Assembly (NCBI RefSeq): GCF_001691565.1
Contig: NZ_MAYO01000003.1
Span: 868,001-932,000, forward strand
From: Microbacterium oleivorans
GTDB lineage: Bacteria > Actinomycetota > Actinomycetes > Actinomycetales > Microbacteriaceae
Direction: 5' to 3'
Length of the DNA stretch: 64,000 bases
Part shown: positions 1-11,099 of the stretch, in pieces
How the letters are laid out: each line of letters begins with the position of its first letter
Numbering within the stretch: position 1 is the stretch's first letter
Notes under the pieces: model-generated
The model's input: only the letters and a program-made list of their open reading frames with translations
Database searches by the model: none
Told to the model about the DNA's origin: nothing
Program-made: the position numbers and the translations under genes

Positions 1-1
1 C

Positions 2-685
2 CACCTGCTGCCCTACGAGGCCCCCGAGCGGGTCGCCGCTGTGCTCGCCGAGACGTGGGATGCGATCCGCACGGCGGCTCCGGTGGTGCCGGCGGAGTGG
101 GGGCGCGTCATCGCGTCGTCGCGCGTCGACGTCGCCGTGCGGCGCACGCTCGCGCACCGCGCGATCGCGGACGACCGGGACCGCGCTCCCCGTTCGCTGA
201 ACCGTGGGCAGGTCGAGACGCTCCGTGCGCTCGCGGCGCTGCTCGTGCCGCAGGGCGACGGGGCGACGATCGATCTCGCGACGCGCATCGACGACATGCT
301 CGCCGAGGGCGGCACCGACGGGTGGCGTCCGCTGGGCTCCCCTGCCGACCCGATCGCCTACGCGCGCGGACTGGACGCGATCGCGGCGGTGTGGCCGAGC
401 GAGGTCGCCGAGCAGCGCAACCTAGTCGTGACCCTGATCACCGACGGCATCGACGCCGACGGAGTCGGTGCCGACGGCATCCGCTCGTGGTTCGAGGATG
501 CCCGCAACGACCTGCTGCGCATGTGGCTGGCGCATCCGGCGTCGCTCGCGCGCATCGGATTCGACGGCTTCGCGGTCGGGGGCACGGCGCCGCAGCCGGC
601 GGGGTGGGCGACCATCGCGGCCGGCGAACGAGAGACATGGGAGCCGAGCGAGCTCGGCCAGACAGTGGTGGAGGATGCCGCGTGA
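2..685 (+). CDS. Alpha/beta-hydrolase C-terminus continuous with gluconate 2-dehydrogenase subunit 3-like domain (5' partial)
   Basis: The frame is open from the window edge, so the true start lies upstream. The first residues (HLLPYEAPERVAAVL) resemble the end of an alpha/beta hydrolase, with the His that closes the catalytic triad. The frame then runs without a stop into about 150 residues beginning near LNRGQVETLRALAALLVP. That pattern recalls the gluconate 2-dehydrogenase subunit 3 family, small partners of GMC flavoproteins. The stop overlaps the GTG of the next gene (GTGA), so the two are co-translated, which fits a small-subunit/large-subunit oxidoreductase pair. The hydrolase link is inference from a short tail. 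If it is wrong, this is simply a long small subunit. Confidence 0.6.
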   Translation, partial: HLLPYEAPERVAAVLAETWDAIRTAAPVVPAEWGRVIASSRVDVAVRRTLAHRAIADDRDRAPRSLNRGQVETLRALAALLVPQGDGATIDLATRIDDMLAEGGTDGWRPLGSPADPIAYARGLDAIAAVWPSEVAEQRNLVVTLITDGIDADGVGADGIRSWFEDARNDLLRMWLAHPASLARIGFDGFAVGGTAPQPAGWATIAAGERETWEPSELGQTVVEDAA

Positions 686-2253
686 CCGGCGATCATCGCC
701 GGGTGACTGATCACCCGGGCATGCAGAGGTTCGATCTGGACGAGGTCGTCGACGTCGTCGTGGTGGGGACGGGTGCCGGTGGCGCTCCCCTGCTCGCGCG
801 GCTCGCCGAGGCAGGGCTCCGGGTCGTCGCGCTCGAGGCGGGCCCGGACTTCGCGCCGAGCGAGTTCACCCCCGACGAACTCGAGTCCACGAAGATCAAC
901 TGGATGTCGGAGCGCCTGAGCGGCGGAGACGACCCGACCGCCTTCGGGCCGAACAACAGCGGCTACGGGGTCGGCGGCAGCACGCTGCACTGGGGCGCGT
1001 TCACTCCGCGTCCCGATGCGCGTGACCTGCGCCTGCGCACCGACACGGGTCAGGGCCGCGACTGGCCCATCGACCATGCCGAGCTGATCCGCTACATCGA
1101 GCGCGTCGAGTCCGACATCGGCGTCAGCGGTCCGGCGCACTACCCGTGGGACCCCTCCCGGTCGTACGCCTACCCGCCCGTGCGGCGGAACGGTTCGTCG
1201 GACGTCATGATCCGAGGGTGCGACGCGCTCGGCATCACCGCGACCGACGGGCCGGCGGCGATCCTCACGCGTGACCGCGACCAGCCGCACTACGGCCTGC
1301 GCCCGGCGACGCTCGACAACGGCGACATCCACCAGGGCGACCGCTTCGGCGCGAAGGCGACGACGGCCAACACCTATCTGCCGGCCGCGGTCGCGGCAGG
1401 TGCCGAGGTCCGGCCCGACGCGTTCGTCCACGGGATCGAACGGGATGCCGCGGGCAAGGTCACGGCCGTCGTGTACCGCTCGCGCGGTGCCGATCACCGG
1501 CAGCGCTGCGGTGCGCTCGTGCTCGCGGCCGGCGGAGTCGAGACACCGCGGCTGCTGCTGCACACCGGGGTCGCCAACGCGAACGGCGTCGTCGGCCGGG
1601 GGTTCATGGCGCACGGCGGCGTGCAGGTGTGGGGCACGTTCGACGAGCCGATCCGCGGCTATCGCGGCTACCCGTCGTCGATCATCAGCGAGGACTTCGT
1701 CCGCCCCGACGACGCCGATTTCGTCGGCGGCTACCTGCTGCAGAGCCTCGGCGTCATGCCGCTGAACTTCGGCACGCAGCTCGTCCGCGGGGCGGGCCTG
1801 TGGGGCGACGACCTCATGTCGGCCATGGGCGAGTACCCCTTCAGCGCCGGTGTCGGCATGAACGGCGAGTGCCTGCCCGACGACCGCAATGCCCTGACTC
1901 TCAGCGACGAACTGGCCGAAGACGGGATGCCGCGGGCCGAGATCACCTTCTCGCAGGGCGACAACGAGCGGGCCATCGACCGGCACGGCGTCGCGGTGAT
2001 GGAGCGGATCCTCCGCGCCGCGGGTGCGCGCAGCACGCGGGTGCTGCAGCGCTCGTGCCACACGCTCGGCACGGCACGGATGGGCGACGATCCCGCGGAC
2101 AGCGTCGTGGACGCATCCGGTCGCTCCCACGAGGTCGACAACCTCTGGATCTGCGACAACTCGACGTTCCCGAGCGCGTTGACGGCCAATCCCGCGCTGA
2201 CGCAGATGGCCCTCGCCCTGCGGACCGCCGACCTCATGCTCGCGGGACGCTGA
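682..2253 (+). CDS. GMC-family FAD oxidoreductase (gluconate/sugar dehydrogenase-like large subunit)
   Basis: About 523 residues. A Rossmann FAD motif (VVGTGAGGAPLLARLAEAG) lies near residues 26-45 and is followed by VVALEAG. The GMC substrate/flavin segment YGVGGSTLHWGAF is near residue 95, and the C-terminal signature HTLGTARMGDDP is near 460 with the closing NPALTQMALALR near 500. The family oxidises sugars or alcohols, passing electrons from FAD to a cytochrome or quinone partner, and here the upstream overlapping gene encodes the likely small subunit. The start is uncertain: GTG 682 overlaps the upstream stop, while GTG 703 and ATG 721 are also in frame. No Tat signal is obvious at the N-terminus. 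The substrate cannot be named from sequence. Confidence 0.85.
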   Translation: MTGDHRRVTDHPGMQRFDLDEVVDVVVVGTGAGGAPLLARLAEAGLRVVALEAGPDFAPSEFTPDELESTKINWMSERLSGGDDPTAFGPNNSGYGVGGSTLHWGAFTPRPDARDLRLRTDTGQGRDWPIDHAELIRYIERVESDIGVSGPAHYPWDPSRSYAYPPVRRNGSSDVMIRGCDALGITATDGPAAILTRDRDQPHYGLRPATLDNGDIHQGDRFGAKATTANTYLPAAVAAGAEVRPDAFVHGIERDAAGKVTAVVYRSRGADHRQRCGALVLAAGGVETPRLLLHTGVANANGVVGRGFMAHGGVQVWGTFDEPIRGYRGYPSSIISEDFVRPDDADFVGGYLLQSLGVMPLNFGTQLVRGAGLWGDDLMSAMGEYPFSAGVGMNGECLPDDRNALTLSDELAEDGMPRAEITFSQGDNERAIDRHGVAVMERILRAAGARSTRVLQRSCHTLGTARMGDDPADSVVDASGRSHEVDNLWICDNSTFPSALTANPALTQMALALRTADLMLAGR

Positions 2254-2365
2254 CCTTCGTCATCCTCCTGACACGTGCGTCCGCTACGGTGAGCGGCACG
2301 TCTTCGCCAACGGTGCCGATCGCCCCAGCCCGAGCGCGTCCGCGCTGCTGCCTAGGAGGTCACCG

Positions 2366-2509
2366 ATGTCCGGTCGTTCGTCGCACCGCCGTTCCCGTCA
2401 GCGCTCCGCCCCGAAGCCTCCGGGACTGCCGTGGTGGGCGTACGCGGCGGTGATCCTCGTCGCGGTGGGCGTGGTCGCCCTCGTGGTCGCGGCCCTGCTC
2501 GAGTACTGA
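2366..2509 (+). CDS. Small single-pass membrane protein, 47 aa
   Basis: ATG at 2366 follows a strong Shine-Dalgarno (AGGAGG) at 2354-2359. The product starts with a basic, Ser/Arg-rich segment (MSGRSSHRRSRQR), then PPGLPWWAY and one hydrophobic helix rich in Val/Ala, and ends LLEY. It is probably a cytoplasmic-N, single-span peptide. It points at, and stops 3 nt before the end of, the convergent kinase-like gene. The role is unknown. The consensus ribosome-binding site and clean TM architecture argue that it is a real gene. Confidence 0.65.
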   Translation: MSGRSSHRRSRQRSAPKPPGLPWWAYAAVILVAVGVVALVVAALLEY

Positions 2510-2512
2510 GCG

Positions 2513-4351
2513 TCAGCCGACCCGACGGGCTCGCGCGGTGCGGCGCGTCCACCGGGCACGTCTCGGCAGGACGGCGATCGGCGTCGGAACCGTCTCGCGC
2601 ACAGGGCTCAGCGGCACCGGGACCTCGAGCACGACCGCGTCGTCGCGCTGGTAGATGCGGGCGCCCGACCCGAGCACGCTGATGCCGCGCAGCTGAGGGG
2701 CGACGACGGGTGCCTTGTCGAGGGTGCCGGTCGACCAGGTCCGCACGAGCAGCGTATCGCCCGTGACGTCGATGTCGACCCAGACCTGCTTGGCGATGGA
2801 GTGCTTGATCGCGTTGACGAAACCCTCGTTGACGATGGTGGCGACACGGCGGGAGAGCGCGGGGTCGGTGAGCGCATCCGTCGCGGCGGGCGAGATGGTG
2901 CTGTCGACCCCGACGACGGATCGCCAGGTGGCGACGAGTTCAGACAGATCCTCGTGGGCGCTCTGCACCGTCCCCTCGAGCGCAGCGGAGTCGACCTCGG
3001 CGACGAACGCGAGGATCGAATCGAAGGCGGCATCCGTCTCCCGCCGGAACCTCGCGATGTCGTCCGGGGTGAGCTCCCACTCGTCCGCGGCCGCGGCGAG
3101 CAGGACGCAGCGCCCTTGCACCCGTCCGTGCAGCACGTGAGCGGCGTTGCGCAGGGGCCTGCGCGCCGCCGCGGTCTTGGCGGTCAGGGTCCGGGCGACG
3201 AGGGCCAGCACGGCCTCGAGGCGGTGCGCGCTGTCGGACGCCCGCGCGATCGCGTCGGTGCACGCCGCGAGCGCGACGGCGACCAGCGGCAGCGAGACGA
3301 GCGGGACGAAGCGCGTGGGGTTCTCCGGGCCGACGAAGACGTGCGTGACGAGGCTCATGACGACGCCGGCCGCGACCCAGACGCCGACGATGACGCGTCC
3401 TCGGTGAGCGGGCGACGCGTCCCGTGCGAGACGCCGGATGAGCAGATCGGCGAGGACGGTCACCGGCGTGGCGAGCAGGATCGCGCCCGCGGCTGCCCAC
3501 GGACCGGCGAGGTGGTGCACGTACGGGACGGCGCCGAGGAGGAAGACGAAGCCGGTCAGCAGGTACGGCGTCGGTCGCAGCATCGTGAGCGCCGACCGCT
3601 GCGGCACGATGTCGTCGTGCTCTTCCGCAGCCGCGGCGATGACGCGCAGGTCGAGCCCGGAACGCTCCTCGAGTCGGTGGCTGGCGGTGCGGACTTCTTC
3701 GGAGTAGTCGCGGACCGCGGCGAAGTCGATCGTCCCAGAGAGCATCTCTTCGCGCCGCCGCCGCAGGCGGGAGATGAGCGGGGCGAGCAGTTCGCGGTTC
3801 TCGCCTTCGAAGCGTGCCAGCCGGCGGCGGCCGTCGGTCAGGGCGACGAGGGCGACGGAGAGGCGTGCGCGGCTGCCGCGAGTGAGCTCGATCGAGCGCA
3901 CCGTCATGGCGATGATCGAGAGCCCGGCGACCCACACGACGATGTTCGAGACGACGCGTGCGATCAGGCCCGTGACGTCCGGCGAGCCCGAGTAGAGCAG
4001 GACGTACACCCCTTCATTGACGAAGGGACGGAGGGCTGCGGCGATGGTCACGGCCGTGAGGATGAGGATGCCGCGGGTCGTCGCCCGCTCGATCCGCTGC
4101 TCCGCGCGGGCCACCGGCAGCAGCGCGGCGACCAGGACGGCCCAGCCGATGACGGCGACGATCACGACGTGCAGGTAGCCCGACGGACCGGAGAAGTGCT
4201 GGAACGGTGCCAGCACCGAGACGGAGACGATCAGGCTGATCCAGAGCGCAGGGCGGGTGAAGAAGGCACGACTGGTAACGGCATCCCACCAGACGTGGAC
4301 GCCGAGAATGAGTCGCCGCCGTGCAGCGAGTTCGGGTGCTCGCCCAGCCAT
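2513..4351 (-). CDS. Membrane sensor histidine-kinase-like protein (divergent)
   Basis: 612 residues with two blocks of predicted membrane helices (about 37-150 and 270-370) separated by a charged, probably coiled segment. Near residue 404 is LHGRVQGRCVLL, which resembles the phospho-acceptor His region of HisKA_3-like kinases. NEGFVNAIKH near 510 resembles the N box of an HATPase domain. The expected DxGxG ATP-lid motif is not seen; the matching region reads VRTWSTGTLDKAP. The overall plan, LHGRxQGRC and N-box-like motif recur in the gene at 26411-28111, so the two are paralogues. It may be a divergent kinase or a pseudokinase. No response regulator is adjacent. Confidence 0.7.
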   Translation of the reverse strand: MAGRAPELAARRRLILGVHVWWDAVTSRAFFTRPALWISLIVSVSVLAPFQHFSGPSGYLHVVIVAVIGWAVLVAALLPVARAEQRIERATTRGILILTAVTIAAALRPFVNEGVYVLLYSGSPDVTGLIARVVSNIVVWVAGLSIIAMTVRSIELTRGSRARLSVALVALTDGRRRLARFEGENRELLAPLISRLRRRREEMLSGTIDFAAVRDYSEEVRTASHRLEERSGLDLRVIAAAAEEHDDIVPQRSALTMLRPTPYLLTGFVFLLGAVPYVHHLAGPWAAAGAILLATPVTVLADLLIRRLARDASPAHRGRVIVGVWVAAGVVMSLVTHVFVGPENPTRFVPLVSLPLVAVALAACTDAIARASDSAHRLEAVLALVARTLTAKTAAARRPLRNAAHVLHGRVQGRCVLLAAAADEWELTPDDIARFRRETDAAFDSILAFVAEVDSAALEGTVQSAHEDLSELVATWRSVVGVDSTISPAATDALTDPALSRRVATIVNEGFVNAIKHSIAKQVWVDIDVTGDTLLVRTWSTGTLDKAPVVAPQLRGISVLGSGARIYQRDDAVVLEVPVPLSPVRETVPTPIAVLPRRARWTRRTARARRVG

Positions 4352-4519
4352 TCTTCGTCTTTCCCCAGAGGGGCCTGCCGGCCCGGCGTCAGTCTAGCGC
4401 CGAAGCCCGCGCGGAGATCGTGACGTTTCCGTCGTCATTTGCTGCGTCGCAGGTGCGGGACGAGCGCGACGCTTGTCAACACCCCGGGCACTCCCGACGC
4501 CCCGACCTATCGTGGCGGG

Positions 4520-5983
4520 GTGGGAGAAGAAGTCGAGAAGCAGGAGATCACGGGCGCCGACCGCACCCTTCATCGCGAGAAGATCCGTCGGAACCTCGAC
4601 GTCTTCGAGAGGATGCTGAGCGAAGCCCGCTTCGATACGGATGACCCGATGACGGGGCTCGAACTCGAGCTGAATCTCGTGGACGCCGTCGGAGACCCGG
4701 CGATGCGGAACGAGCAGGTGCTGCGGGCGATCGCCGACCCCGCGTTCGTGACGGAGCTCGGCCGCTTCAACGTCGAGATCAACGTGCCGCCCGCCAAGCT
4801 CCGAGAGGGCGGACTGACGACCTTCGAGCAGGGTCTGCGGCAGAAGCTCAACGACGCCGAGGAGCGGAGCGAGGATCTCGGCGCGCATCTGGTGATGATC
4901 GGCATCCTGCCCACTCTGGCGGAGCCGCATCTGCGCCGCAGCACGCTGAGCGATGACTCGCGGTACGACCTGCTGAACGAGCAGGTGCTCGACGCGCGCG
5001 GTGAGGATATCGCGATCTCGATCACCGGTCGCGAGCGACTCGAGACGACGGCCGACTCGATCGTGCCCGAGGCGGCGTGCACGAGCACGCAGTTCCACGT
5101 GCAGACCTCGCCGGCGCAGTTCGCGTCCTACTGGAACGCATCGCAGGCGATCGCGGGCGCGCAGCTCGCGGTCGCGGCGAACTCGCCCTATCTGCTGGGG
5201 CGGGAGCTGTGGCGGGAGTCGCGCATCCCGCTGTTCGAGCAGGCCACCGACACCCGCAGCGAGGAGTTGAAGGCGCAGGGCGTGCGTCCGCGGGTGTGGT
5301 TCGGCGAGCGCTGGATCACGTCGGTGTTCGATCTGTTCGAGGAGAACGTCCGGTACTTCCCGGCACTGCTGCCGATCATCGACGACGAGGACCCGCTGGA
5401 GGTGCTCGAGTCGGGCGGGGTGCCGTCTCTGGCCGAACTGAAGCTGCACAACGGCACGGTGTACCGGTGGAACCGCCCGGTGTACGACGTCGCCGACGGC
5501 ATGCCGCACCTGCGAGTGGAGAACCGCATCCTCGCGGCCGGACCGACGGTGGCGGACACGGTCGCGAACGCCGCGTTCTACTTCGGCCTGGTGCGGTCGC
5601 TCGCCGAGGACGAGCGGCCGGTGTGGTCGCGGATGCCGTTCGCGACCGCGCGGGAGAACTTCCAGTCGGCTGCGCGGGTGGGCATCGACGCGCGGCTGTC
5701 GTGGCCCGGCGTCGGTCAGGTGCCGGCGACGGAGCTGATCCTCGACACCCTCCTGCCCCTCGCGGCCGAGGGGCTCGACCTGTGGGGCGTCTCTCCTGAC
5801 GAGCGCGACCGCTACCTCGGGATCATCGAGGGGCGCTGCGTCGCGAAGACGAACGGCGCCGAGTGGTTCGCCCGTCGGATGGAGGCACGATCGGGCATGG
5901 AGCGCGCCGACGCCCTCCGTGCCACGCTGCTCGAGTACCGCGAGGCGATGCACACGAACGAGCCCGTGCACACCTGGAGCTGA
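4520..5983 (+). CDS. Glutamate-cysteine ligase family 2 (GCS2) protein
   Basis: About 487 residues. The N-terminal GLELELNLVD, the central STQFHVQTSP and LRVENRILAAGPT, and the C-terminal RRMEARSGMERADAL match the layout of GCS2 carboxylate-amine ligases. These make gamma-glutamyl-cysteine or related peptides from ATP, glutamate and an amine. In actinobacteria such enzymes feed thiol or ergothioneine pathways, but no other thiol genes are nearby, so the product is open. GTG 4520 is chosen because a -10-like TATCGT ends 6 nt upstream and no Shine-Dalgarno is seen, which suggests a leaderless transcript. The gene ends just before a strong bidirectional terminator. Confidence 0.82.
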   Translation: MGEEVEKQEITGADRTLHREKIRRNLDVFERMLSEARFDTDDPMTGLELELNLVDAVGDPAMRNEQVLRAIADPAFVTELGRFNVEINVPPAKLREGGLTTFEQGLRQKLNDAEERSEDLGAHLVMIGILPTLAEPHLRRSTLSDDSRYDLLNEQVLDARGEDIAISITGRERLETTADSIVPEAACTSTQFHVQTSPAQFASYWNASQAIAGAQLAVAANSPYLLGRELWRESRIPLFEQATDTRSEELKAQGVRPRVWFGERWITSVFDLFEENVRYFPALLPIIDDEDPLEVLESGGVPSLAELKLHNGTVYRWNRPVYDVADGMPHLRVENRILAAGPTVADTVANAAFYFGLVRSLAEDERPVWSRMPFATARENFQSAARVGIDARLSWPGVGQVPATELILDTLLPLAAEGLDLWGVSPDERDRYLGIIEGRCVAKTNGAEWFARRMEARSGMERADALRATLLEYREAMHTNEPVHTWS

Positions 5984-6000
5984 GCGCCCCTGGAGACATG

Positions 6001-6035
6001 CAGAACGCCCCGACCCAATGGGTCGGGGCGTTCTG
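6001..6035. terminator. Bidirectional intrinsic-type terminator, perfect 16-bp stem
   Basis: CAGAACGCCCCGACCC, then AAT, then its exact reverse complement: 16 bp of stem and a 3-nt loop. It sits between the convergent ligase gene and the CsbD gene, so it can serve both. The flanking U-tract is weak, as is common in high-GC actinobacteria. Confidence 0.9.
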
Positions 6036-6043
6036 GGAACGGC

Positions 6044-6214
6044 TTATTTGAAGGCGTCCTTGACGTTCTCGCCGGCCTGCTTCACGTTGGCCGCGGTCTG
6101 GTCCTTGTGACCTTCGGCTTCGAGGCGCTCGTTGTCCGAGGCCTTGCCTGCGGCTTCCTTGCCCTTACCGGTGAGGTCCTGAGCAGCGTTCTTGATCTTG
6201 TCGTCGAGTCCCAT
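6044..6214 (-). CDS. CsbD family small stress protein, 56 aa
   Basis: Translates as a 56-residue hydrophilic protein beginning MGLDDKIKNAAQDLTGKGKE and ending in NVKQAGENVKDAFK. The DKIKNAAQDLTGKGKEAAG pattern is the CsbD/YjbJ signature. These abundant small proteins accumulate in general stress, and their molecular role is unclear. The length agrees with the family (55-70 aa). An AAGGA ribosome-binding site lies upstream of the ATG. It is convergent with the ligase gene across the shared terminator. Confidence 0.9.
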   Translation of the reverse strand: MGLDDKIKNAAQDLTGKGKEAAGKASDNERLEAEGHKDQTAANVKQAGENVKDAFK

Positions 6215-6339
6215 GGTGTGGTCCTTTCGTCGATGACCCGAAGCAGTGCGTTCCGGGACAATCCACGCTAGGCACGACCGCCGATCCGAGCGACCCCCTG
6301 GCGTTCTGCCGGTTGATGAGTTAGGTCCGCGCGAGCGGC

Positions 6340-7737
6340 TCAGCCGAGGTAGGCGCGGAGCGAGTCGCGCCAGTCGCGCGGCGCGAACCCCGTGGCCTCG
6401 ATCTTCGCCAGGTCGAGCACCGACCAGCGGGGTCGCGGTGCGACGGCGCCGGATGCCGAGGCGAAGTACTCCTCAGTCGACACTCCCGTCACCTGCGCAG
6501 GGTCGTGGCCGGTCTGCGCGTAGACCTCCGCGGCGATCTGCGCCCACGAGACCGCTTCTCCCCCGCCGGTGAGGTTGTAGATCCCGGCGGGAGCCTCGAC
6601 GTCGACCAGGTGACGGATGCCGCGGGCCAGGTCCGCCGTGAAGGTGAGGCGCCCGATCTGGTCGTCGACGACCGACGGCGAGACACCGCGTTCGGCGAGG
6701 GAGGCCATCGTACGGACGAAGTTCTTGCCCTCGCCGATCACCCACGAGGTGCGGACGATGTAATGGCGGGGAACGGTGGCGACGATCGCGTCGGCGGCGG
6801 CTTTGGTCTGCCCGTAGACGCCGAGCGGTGCCACCGGCTGGTCCTCGCCGTAGGGCACGTCGGCGGTGCCGTCGAACACGTAGTCGCTCGAGACGTGGAC
6901 GAGGGTGATGCCGTTCTCCGTCGCGATGCGGGCGAGCTGCGCGACGGCGGTCACGTTGCCGGCCCATGCTCCCGCGCGGTCGGTCTCTGCGACATCCACG
7001 GCCGTGTAGGCGGCGGCGTTGACGATGGTGCCGTAGTCGCGCCAGCGGCGTGCGCCGGTCAGGTCGGCGGTCAGGTCGAGGTCCTCGCGACCGGCGAACT
7101 CGACCTCGGTGGCGTCCGCATAGGCGGCGCGCAGGGCGCGTCCGAGCTGCCCGTTCGCGCCGACGATGAGCGTCTTCTTCGACGGGATGGGCACGACGTC
7201 GGCGAGGCGCGGGTGCGCCAGGTCTTTGGGTGAGATCTCGACGTCGGCGAGCGGGATGGGCCACGCGATCGCGGCGGTCTCGTCGGCCAGGTTGAGGAAC
7301 GAGTACGACGCGTCGGGCGACCAGTGGTCGTTGACGAGGTACGTGTACGCGGTGTCGGGTTCGAGGGTCTGGTACGAGTTGCCGACGCCTCGCGGCACGA
7401 AGATCGCGCGTGAGGGATCGAGCTCTGTCGTGAAGACGGTGCCGAAGCTGGGGCCTTCGCGCAGGTCGACCCAGGCGCCGAAGATGCGGCCGGTCGCGAC
7501 CGAGACCCACTTGTCCCAGGGCTCGGCGTGGATGCCGCGGGTCGTTCCGACGGCGTCGTTGAACGAGATGTTGTTCTGCACGGGGCCGAAGTCGGCGAGG
7601 CCCGCGGCGGTCATCTTCTCGCGTTGCCAGTTCTCCTTGAACCAGCCGCGGCTGTCGCCGTGGACGGGCAGGTCCCAGACGACGAGTCCCGGGATGCCGG
7701 TGTCGGTGGGCGTGAGGGCCTTGCCGAACTCGGTCAT
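6340..7737 (-). CDS. rmlCD: dTDP-4-dehydrorhamnose 3,5-epimerase / reductase fusion (RmlC-RmlD)
   Basis: 465 residues in two domains. Residues 1 to about 185 are RmlC-like, with the cupin segment QNNISFNDAVGTTRGIHAE carrying the conserved His, then VPRGVGNSYQTLE. Residues 190-465 are RmlD-like: NADPH motif IVGANGQLGRALR, VHVSSDYVFDG, and the YGQTK catalytic YxxxK. It performs the last two steps of dTDP-L-rhamnose synthesis, epimerisation then reduction. ATG 7737 is used because the RmlC domain begins there; an in-frame extension further upstream would run into rmlB. It is the last gene of rmlA-rmlB-rmlCD, with 2 nt to rmlB. Confidence 0.95.
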   Translation of the reverse strand: MTEFGKALTPTDTGIPGLVVWDLPVHGDSRGWFKENWQREKMTAAGLADFGPVQNNISFNDAVGTTRGIHAEPWDKWVSVATGRIFGAWVDLREGPSFGTVFTTELDPSRAIFVPRGVGNSYQTLEPDTAYTYLVNDHWSPDASYSFLNLADETAAIAWPIPLADVEISPKDLAHPRLADVVPIPSKKTLIVGANGQLGRALRAAYADATEVEFAGREDLDLTADLTGARRWRDYGTIVNAAAYTAVDVAETDRAGAWAGNVTAVAQLARIATENGITLVHVSSDYVFDGTADVPYGEDQPVAPLGVYGQTKAAADAIVATVPRHYIVRTSWVIGEGKNFVRTMASLAERGVSPSVVDDQIGRLTFTADLARGIRHLVDVEAPAGIYNLTGGGEAVSWAQIAAEVYAQTGHDPAQVTGVSTEEYFASASGAVAPRPRWSVLDLAKIEATGFAPRDWRDSLRAYLG

Positions 7738-7739
7738 GC

Positions 7740-9607
<1,868 letters not shown>

Positions 9608-9681
9608 GGTTCCCCCAACCATTTCCGCCCCCAAGCGGAATCCAGCCCGTTCGACCACCCCAAATGGTCAGAATGCGGGCT

Positions 9682-9735
9682 CGCCTCATCGCTGAGGCGG
9701 TCACAGCCTACCCCCGACTGTGCCGCCGGGGGTAG
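9682..9735 (-). terminator. Two adjacent hairpins between glmM and rmlA
   Basis: CGCCTCA-TCGC-TGAGGCG (9682-9699) and CTACCCCCG-(10 nt)-CGGGGGTAG (9708-9735) follow the glmM stop on the minus strand. There is no clear U-run, so this may be a weak terminator or part of the rmlA leader. Confidence 0.55.
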
Positions 9736-9748
9736 CGCTGAGTTGTCG

Positions 9749-11092
9749 TTAGCGCTTGACGACCTCCGCCAGCCGTTCCGCGACCTTGTACGCGGTGTTC
9801 TCCGAAGCGGCCTCGACCATGACGCGGACGAGCGGTTCGGTGCCGGAGGGGCGCAGCAGCACGCGGCCGGCGTCGCCGAGTTCGGCTTCCGCAGCCGCGA
9901 CGGCTTCGAGCACCTCGGGGGCGGTGGCGCGCGAACGTTCCACTCCCTTGACGTTCAGGAGCACCTGCGGGAAGACCGTCATGACTTTTGCGAGCTCCGA
10001 CAGCGGCTTGCGCTGCCGAACGACTTCGGCTGCGAGGTGCAGGCCGGTGAGGAGCCCGTCGCCGGTGGTGGCGTACTCGCTCATGATGACGTGGCCGCTC
10101 TGCTCGCCTCCGAGCGAGAACTTGCCTTCGTTCATGCGCTCGAGCACGTAGCGGTCACCGACGCCGGTCGTTTCGAGGCGGATGCCGTTTGCTTCCATCG
10201 CGCGGTGGAGCCCGAGGTTGCTCATGACGGTGGCGACCAGGGTGTCCTGGTGCAGCAGACCGCGCTCTTTCATCGACACGGCGAGGATCGCCATGATCTG
10301 GTCGCCGTCGATGACGCGGCCGTCGGCGTCGACGGCGAGGCAGCGGTCGGCGTCGCCGTCGTGGGCGATGCCGAGGTCGGCGCCGGTGCGGAGCACTTCG
10401 GCGACGAGGACGTCGGTATGGGTCGAACCGACACCGTCGTTGATGTTGACGCCGTCGGGGTCAGCACCGATGACGGTGACCTTCGCTCCCGCGTCGCGGA
10501 AGGTCTCGGGCGAGACGCCCGAGGCGGCGCCGTGAGCGCAGTCGAGGACGACGTGCAGACCGCGCAGCGGGGTGTGCATCGAGGCCAGGAGGTGCACGAC
10601 GTAGCGGTCTTCGGCGTCGGCGAACCGGCTGATGCGACCGACGGCTCCCCCGGTGGGGAGGAGCTTCGGGCCGGTCATGGCTTCTTCGATGCGCTGTTCG
10701 ACCTCGTCGGGCAGCTTGACGCCGCCGCGCGCGAAGATCTTGATGCCGTTGTCGGGGGCCGGGTTGTGCGAGGCCGAGATCATGACGCCGAAATCGGCGT
10801 CGATGTCGCCCACGAGGAACGCTGCGGCGGGTGTCGGCAGCACGCCGGCGTCGAGCACGTCGACACCCGACGAAGCGAGCCCCGCGGCCACGGCGGCGCT
10901 GAGGAAGTGTCCTGATACGCGCGGATCGCGGGCGACGACGGCGGTCAGGCGTTTGCCTGTGGCCTTTCGCGCCTCGGCGATACGGCCCTGGCCCAGGACG
11001 ACAGCGGTCGCCTGGGCCAGGGTCAGCGCGAGATCTGCAGTGAGCGGGCCGTTTGCCAGGCCGCGCACACCGTCTGTCCCGAACAGTGCCAT
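9749..11092 (-). CDS. glmM: Phosphoglucosamine mutase
   Basis: 447 residues, the usual GlmM length. [14 protein letters not shown] opens the protein, ISASHNP carries the phospho-serine near residue 100, the [11 protein letters not shown] metal-binding loop is near 240, and the C-terminal [16 protein letters not shown] binds phosphate. It interconverts glucosamine-6- and -1-phosphate for UDP-GlcNAc and cell-wall synthesis. The start at 11092 is set by the family N-terminus. The rplM-rpsI-glmM order is commonly conserved in actinobacteria. Confidence 0.96.
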   Translation of the reverse strand: MALFGTDGVRGLANGPLTADLALTLAQATAVVLGQGRIAEARKATGKRLTAVVARDPRVSGHFLSAAVAAGLASSGVDVLDAGVLPTPAAAFLVGDIDADFGVMISASHNPAPDNGIKIFARGGVKLPDEVEQRIEEAMTGPKLLPTGGAVGRISRFADAEDRYVVHLLASMHTPLRGLHVVLDCAHGAASGVSPETFRDAGAKVTVIGADPDGVNINDGVGSTHTDVLVAEVLRTGADLGIAHDGDADRCLAVDADGRVIDGDQIMAILAVSMKERGLLHQDTLVATVMSNLGLHRAMEANGIRLETTGVGDRYVLERMNEGKFSLGGEQSGHVIMSEYATTGDGLLTGLHLAAEVVRQRKPLSELAKVMTVFPQVLLNVKGVERSRATAPEVLEAVAAAEAELGDAGRVLLRPSGTEPLVRVMVEAASENTAYKVAERLAEVVKR

Positions 11093-11099
11093 CGAAGGA

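Noticed and set aside
2801..4423. 540-aa plus-strand ORF opposite the kinase-like gene
   Set aside because: Low-complexity Arg/Asp/Gly composition typical of the antisense frame of high-GC genes; no domain. The opposite strand has clear membrane and kinase-like motifs.
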